This document shows positions 59,321 to 64,000 of a DNA stretch of 64,000 bases, one piece after another. Origin of the DNA: Ceratobasidium sp. AG-K (taxonomy: Eukaryota; Basidiomycota; Agaricomycetes; Cantharellales; Ceratobasidiaceae); the NCBI GenBank assembly GCA_037039685.1, contig JAWNGF010000016.1, forward strand, positions 124,001-188,000, read 5' to 3'. Position 1 is the stretch's first letter; every line of letters starts with the position of its first letter. The notes under the pieces were generated by a model. That model worked only from the letters and a program-made list of their open reading frames with translations. It had not been told where the DNA came from and searched no databases. The translations under genes were made by a program, and so were the position numbers.

Positions 59321-60835
59321 ATGGCGACATCGTCACTCCATCCACACTCGTCCAACCCATTCCGAGATCCCAATCGGTCGAATCCACTCACACCGCAAGC
59401 GACGGGCGCATCGACACATTCTCTCAATCCGTTCCTGTCTCCAAACGAGAACATCACCCCACAAGCGACTGGCTCGAGCCAGTATTTTACTCCACAGCCA
59501 ACTGGACTTGTGCCACAAGCTACTGGGACACTTAATTCTCAGCACGGGGAGCTTACACCTCAGCCTACCGGGTCATCTCAGCCTCTGGGTCGACTTAGCC
59601 CTCAAGCGACTGGGGCAATTGCATTTTCCCATGCGCCTATCGAGACCCAAAATACAGGGCCGAATCCTGCGCCCAAGACTACGACGTACGCGCCACCCGC
59701 TGGTCCACCTCCGTCCCATAATACGCCATCACCGGCTCCCACGCCCGGGCCTTCATCGAGTGCACACACACCTCCACGATCGACGTATGCACCCCCACCT
59801 GGCCCTCCTCCCGCTCCCCGTGTAGTATCTCCTCCACCAACGAATGTCGAACCCCCGCCACCATACACTCCAGCCGCCGACGTCAGACACGGTGAAATCC
59901 CCCTCGAGACGGGTCCTCGACGGGCATACGCTCCGGAATGGCACCCAGACGGCCAGAGCTGGCGAAACGAACAAGCGCTGAGTCCACAACCAGCCCGCGA
60001 ACAGCCGAGAGTTGTCGTTTCGGCGACGGAGGGACCGATGCCGTGGAACGAATATCCAGGACAGAGCCGGTTTGTTGCACCTCCGTCGAGGCAGCCGACG
60101 TTATCTGCCGGGCCGTCACTCGGTCGCGCGAATACGACTGCGGGGGCGACGACACGTGCACAGCCGGGTCCGCCCACGAGTGTACCGACGCCTGGGCGGG
60201 CCTTGTTGAATCAGGGGAAAGTGTTGGCTTATCCTGCGCAGTATGAATGTGATAGATGTAAGTCTCAGCCTAATCTTCCTTGCGTGGGTATTGACGGTTT
60301 CTTAGGTCATAATACGGGATACCAAGCGTACGACCCCTCGAACCCGTGCCGAGACTGCTGGTCCCTGTTCGCTCAGCCGTACGAAGGCGCGCTGACCTAT
60401 GCGCCATGGGACTCTCCTGAAGATGTCACGTCGGACGCTCAAAATCTCCAACGACCGCTTCCGGGCGGATCGGCTCGCCCCGCACCACGCGTACCTAGTG
60501 CTTCGTCCCGACCATTATCTCACCCGCAACACTCGTCCTATGCTGGACTCGGGCAAGCCCACGGCTCGCTCCCACCTGCCGATTGGTCCCGGCCATCATC
60601 TTCCACCTTGCGTCCATCACTTACGATTTCTGGTCGGCCAGGGTATGGTCGTCCCTCGGCTTCAGTATCCTACTCGGGTCGACCTCCGCCAGGCTCGTTG
60701 ATTGTTCGTCCTGGAGATCCAAGAATAGGAGGAAGAGTGTGTTGGAAGTGTAGTGGGGATGGATGGCAGTACAAGTCGCTTGGGTTGGAGACCAAGACGT
60801 GTTCGGCATGTAATGGGTTGGGGAGGTTGTTTTAG
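59321..60835 (+). CDS. HUA1: HUA1-like proline-rich protein with cysteine motifs and clustered LxxQxTG sites
   Basis: Two exons (59321-60257, 60306-60835) encode 488 aa; the 48-nt intron has no in-frame stop, so the gene can also be read unspliced. The C-terminus has CDRCHNTGYQAYDPSNPCRDCW (spliced form, split over the junction) and a final CWKCSGDGW...CSACNGLG pair, as in fungal Hua1. The N-terminal 110 residues contain seven copies of a [LIF]xxQxTG motif (LTPQATG, ITPQATG, FTPQPTG, LVPQATG, LTPQPTG, LSPQATG, IETQNTG). In yeast this is the recognition sequence of the Ark1/Prk1 actin-patch kinases. A Pro-rich middle (YAPPPGPPP) could bind SH3 domains. It lies directly downstream of coronin, another actin-patch protein. 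Confidence 0.78.
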   Translation: MATSSLHPHSSNPFRDPNRSNPLTPQATGASTHSLNPFLSPNENITPQATGSSQYFTPQPTGLVPQATGTLNSQHGELTPQPTGSSQPLGRLSPQATGAIAFSHAPIETQNTGPNPAPKTTTYAPPAGPPPSHNTPSPAPTPGPSSSAHTPPRSTYAPPPGPPPAPRVVSPPPTNVEPPPPYTPAADVRHGEIPLETGPRRAYAPEWHPDGQSWRNEQALSPQPAREQPRVVVSATEGPMPWNEYPGQSRFVAPPSRQPTLSAGPSLGRANTTAGATTRAQPGPPTSVPTPGRALLNQGKVLAYPAQYECDRCKSQPNLPCVGIDGFLGHNTGYQAYDPSNPCRDCWSLFAQPYEGALTYAPWDSPEDVTSDAQNLQRPLPGGSARPAPRVPSASSRPLSHPQHSSYAGLGQAHGSLPPADWSRPSSSTLRPSLTISGRPGYGRPSASVSYSGRPPPGSLIVRPGDPRIGGRVCWKCSGDGWQYKSLGLETKTCSACNGLGRLF

Positions 60836-61673
60836 AGTGAAGTGATACACGGGATAGATGGACCGGATGTGAAAAGTTTTTAATGCGTTTGTAGTGTTTG
60901 ATGTATGTGTGTTGGTATAGTTTGAATACATTTCCCGATGAAGTTTTGAATTATCTAACGGTGTGTCCAAGCCCAAGGTGTCGTGGTCATGTTGATGTCA
61001 TGTAACGGTAACACATGAGATGCAAGCTCCGAGTGGTGATGGCAAAGGTCCTCGACGGCACCGGTAGACGTACTATATGGGCAAACGATACAAATGGATC
61101 TACAATCACATTTTCTGTCACAGACTCCGAAAACTTCCGCCAAATGAATTCGCAATCAATTAAGACCCATTTGGCAGTAATTTGTTACGTCACAACTTCG
61201 AACCGCACCGAGGTTCCTCCCGACGACCACCGTAACCTCTCCCACCGTGGGTCCATTAAACCTATAGGACTCTGGCCTGTGAGACGAGATCGAACCAACA
61301 GAATAGCTGCCAATATCACTTGGGAACTAGCGCACCTTCTGATCAACGTCACGCCTCGGGACCACCTGATGAAACGTTAATCGCGTAGAAGTTCCAAAAT
61401 TCCCTCGACTGCTATCGACGCCTTCCTCATAACCAGCACGTTCGCGTGACCCTCGGCCACGTCCGGTCCGACCGCGCTCTCTGTCCTGGTGACCATACAA
61501 GGAATTCCGGAACGCCAGCTCGTGGTCGGGTGTTGGGCAGGTCGATCGAGACGGGGCCGTCTAGAAACTATGTCCTGTTTTCACGTTCTCTGTCGAGTTT
61601 CGATAATTTTGAGTATGTGGGAGTGGGTGGTATATAAGTGTTGGGTTGGTGAGTCGAAGAGACATCGAGCAAC
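60836..61673. other. Intergenic, amylase promoter
   Basis: TATATAA at 61631-61637 lies about 40 bp before the amylase ATG. No gene is visible in the rest. Confidence 0.4.
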
Positions 61674-64000
61674 ATGCGGCCATCGAAGCTGTTTTACTTG
61701 GTGTTGACGTGTGGGACTTGGGGGTTTGTCGCTGCGGCAGCGGTAAGCATTTCGTTCTCAATATATTCGATTTTGATTGAATATTTGCATAGGTTGAGAA
61801 GCGGCAGACGTCTACCGTTCCCTCGACTGCCAATGTGCAACTCGCAAACTATACTCTGAGCGGTAGCGCGTTCTCGGGAAACATTTATGTTAGTCTCACA
61901 ACGACTCGCCGAGACGACTACTAACGCACCCCCTTAGGTCAAGAATCTTGCGTATACCAAGGTTGTCACGGTCATCTACTCGAACGCGGCCAACAGCTGG
62001 GTCAGCGGTCAACAGGTTTCGGCTTCGTATAACAGTGGAATTAGCGGCACGTCTTATGAGATTTGGAAGTTTTCGGGCACGATTGGGTCGGGTGGTATCA
62101 AGCAGTTTTATATCCGCTATGATGTCTCTGGGACTTCGTACTATGACAATAACAATACCAACGTGAGTAAGACTTGGGCTATTCATGATATTGTATTAAT
62201 TTGATTCTAGAACTACAGTGTAGGAACCACCACGACCACTTCGGCTACGTCGACGACTGCTAGCTCGACTACGACCTCGTCTACTGTTGCGACCACCACG
62301 ACCACTTCGGCGGTTACGACCACGTCGACCACCTCCGTTTCTACCTCGACGTGAGTGAGGGTTTGGATAGTCTATTCGACGAAACTGACATATCTCACTA
62401 TAGCTCCTCTGTCAGCACTTCCTATGTCCCCACTCCGACCAACATTCCCGCCGAGCTTACCCCATGCAATACTTGGAACGGACTTGACGGCTGCAGTGGC
62501 TCGCAGACCGAGTACAACTCTTCCTATGATCTTCGCAAGGTACGCGCGCATACACCCATAATTCCACCCAAACTAATATGAGTTTCCAGTGGCAAACTCC
62601 TGCTCGTGGACAGGTAGACTGGTCCTCTGGATTCCAAGACTATCGCGAGCTCACTGGCTACGTCGATATTGTCTACAACTCGGCTCGCACCTCGGCTACA
62701 GTTACCGTCAAGGCCAACTCTCGCACTGGTATCGCGCTTACCTACAGCTTCAATGGTGGCTCGTACGGAAGCAGCGCTTCGGCCACTGTTACAAGCTCGT
62801 TTACTGGTGGATACGCGATTACGGTCAAGGACGCGAATGGCGCTACTTTGGTTCTCGACCGTAAGTATTCATATCACGACCCTGAATTCGCGGCTAACCT
62901 CGGTCCAGCTACCTACTTTGTCTGGGACGCACCCGCCGTCAACCGAGCTGAAACCAACGGCGGTCAGAAATTAGCCATTGTCGAGCTCTTTGGTTGGCCA
63001 TATGCAGATATTGAGAAGGAGTGCGTTTTCCTTGGCAAGGCTGGCTACGGTGGTGTCCGGATCTGGCCCCCGTCCGGTAAGCATATTGCTAGCGATCGAG
63101 AGCACTTCTCATTATCCGATTGCAGAGTCGGTTACTTCTGATTGGTGGCCGCAGTCCAACGAGCTCAAGTAAGGACCTGAACTAATTGGATGACCAAGGC
63201 AACTGACCTGGTTTCCATAGCCCCTGGTGGTTCGTCTACCAACCGGTCTCGTACCGTCTTATCAGCCGTCACGGCACGCTCGCTCAACTTCGAAGCATGA
63301 TCACGACATGCCGATCCAATGGAGTTCGCGTATACGCTGACGCGGTTGTCAACCACATGGTAAGTAATTTATCCAAGCTAAAATCACTAAATCGATTAAC
63401 CCAAATTCCTGTCCCATCAACGCTTGGTTCCTTTTCCCTGCAATTTAGTCTGGAGGCGGTAATGACATCCAAAACCACCGCGGATCGGGCTCTGCGCCTA
63501 CTTGCGGCTGGTACGGCCCGAAGAACGGCACCGCTGGAAGCCCCTACTTTACGCATACATCCACCTACCAGTACAACACTCAGACCGGAATGCGTCCGGC
63601 GTTGGAGTACCCAGCTGTTCCATACGGCCCGACCGATTTCCATTGCGACCGCTCCTTGAATTCGTTTACGGATGGTTTCACTTTGAATTATGGTGAGTAA
63701 TAGAAACTGTGGAAGACGAGGTAGTTATTGACGTGTTGGCATCAGGCTGGCTCGTTGGATTGTCGGATTTGAACACCGAGAAGCCTTATGTCCAAGAGCG
63801 CATTGCGACGTATTTCGCTACTCTTCTCAGTGTCGGTCAGTAATGTTACTGCATACATTCGTGTCGGGCGCCGACTGACAACTTGCGCAGGTTTCAGTGG
63901 ATTCCGCATCGACGCCGCAAAGCACATGGGTCCCAAGAACATTGCTCAAATTATGGCACGCCTCAAGACCAAGATGGGAGGGTCCCTGCCTTCTGATTTC
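61674..64000 (+). CDS. Secreted alpha-amylase, CBM21-linker-beta domain-GH13, cut by the right edge
   Basis: The start at 61674 gives a signal peptide (MRPSKLFYLVLTCGTWGFVA). A CBM21 starch-binding domain follows (VKNLAYTKVVTVIYS, YEIWKFSGTI, FYIRYDVSGTSYYDNNNTN). Next come a Thr/Ser linker (62220-62420) and a second beta-sandwich segment (WSSGFQDYRELTGYVDI to GGYAITVKDANG). The GH13 barrel then begins (KLAIVELFGWPYADIEKEC). Conserved GH13 region I is GVRVYADAVVNHM and region II is GFRIDAAKHM, whose Asp is the nucleophile. The exons I traced are in frame. The acid/base and third catalytic residues lie beyond 64000. The enzyme should hydrolyse internal alpha-1,4 bonds of starch outside the cell. 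Confidence 0.92.

Noticed and set aside
59602..60177. Gly-rich minus-strand frame over the HUA1-like gene
   Set aside because: It is the antisense of the Pro-rich region (CCN codons read as GGN), not a separate gene.

Overview
The window is nuclear DNA of a filamentous fungus, most likely a basidiomycete of the Agaricomycetes. The reasons are genes broken by many 45-70 bp GT-AG introns, a 12-nt micro-exon, a tRNA gene with an intron after position 37, secreted GH55, GH16, GH13 and multicopper-oxidase enzymes, and several multi-copy accessory families. A Rhizoctonia/Ceratobasidiaceae origin is my inference from the overall family mix and was not tested by a search.

Layout. 1-7.7 kb: a short unassigned open frame at the left edge, then two tandem GH55 exo-beta-1,3-glucanase genes, the second with two single-base frame breaks. 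8.3-13.1 kb: two minus-strand paralogues of a multi-pass membrane protein, one intact and one decayed. 14.1-20.1 kb: housekeeping genes (a CRIPT homologue, NAD(P)HX dehydratase, a PEX7-like WD40 receptor) around a secreted GH16 glucanase. 20.1-22.6 kb: gene-poor DNA. 22.7-25.7 kb: a many-exon secreted multicopper oxidase. 26.8-35.5 kb: five same-strand F-box-like genes in the order A-B-A-B-B', the last truncated. 35.9-38.3 kb: a two-TM vezatin/Inp2-like protein. 38.3-41.2 kb: poorly resolved. 41.2-43.9 kb: a cyanovirin-N domain fused to a Tle1-like (DUF2235) alpha/beta hydrolase. 44.8-46.3 kb: a UAA-family nucleotide-sugar transporter. 47.5 kb: tRNA-Ile(AAU). 48.1-49.5 kb: a secreted M28 aminopeptidase. 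49.7-50.2 kb: a decayed copy of the coronin 5' end. 51.8-56.6 kb: a TPR-CHAT protein with 18 nearly identical 135-bp repeats. 57.2-60.8 kb: coronin and a HUA1-like protein, both linked to actin patches. 61.7 kb to the right edge: a CBM21-linker-GH13 alpha-amylase cut by the window end.

How the genes fit together. GH55, GH16, GH13, the oxidase and the aminopeptidase form a secreted polymer-degrading set. Coronin and the HUA1-like protein both point to cortical actin and endocytosis. The most unusual parts are the CVNH-phospholipase-like fusion and the TPR-CHAT protease, both with architectures expected of self/non-self or defence proteins. Several genes (GH55-2, one F-box gene, the vezatin-like gene, a small unassigned gene and a decayed paralogue) carry single-base deletions relative to an obvious continuing frame. 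This looks like residual assembly error at least as much as real decay, so pseudogene calls here should be read with care.
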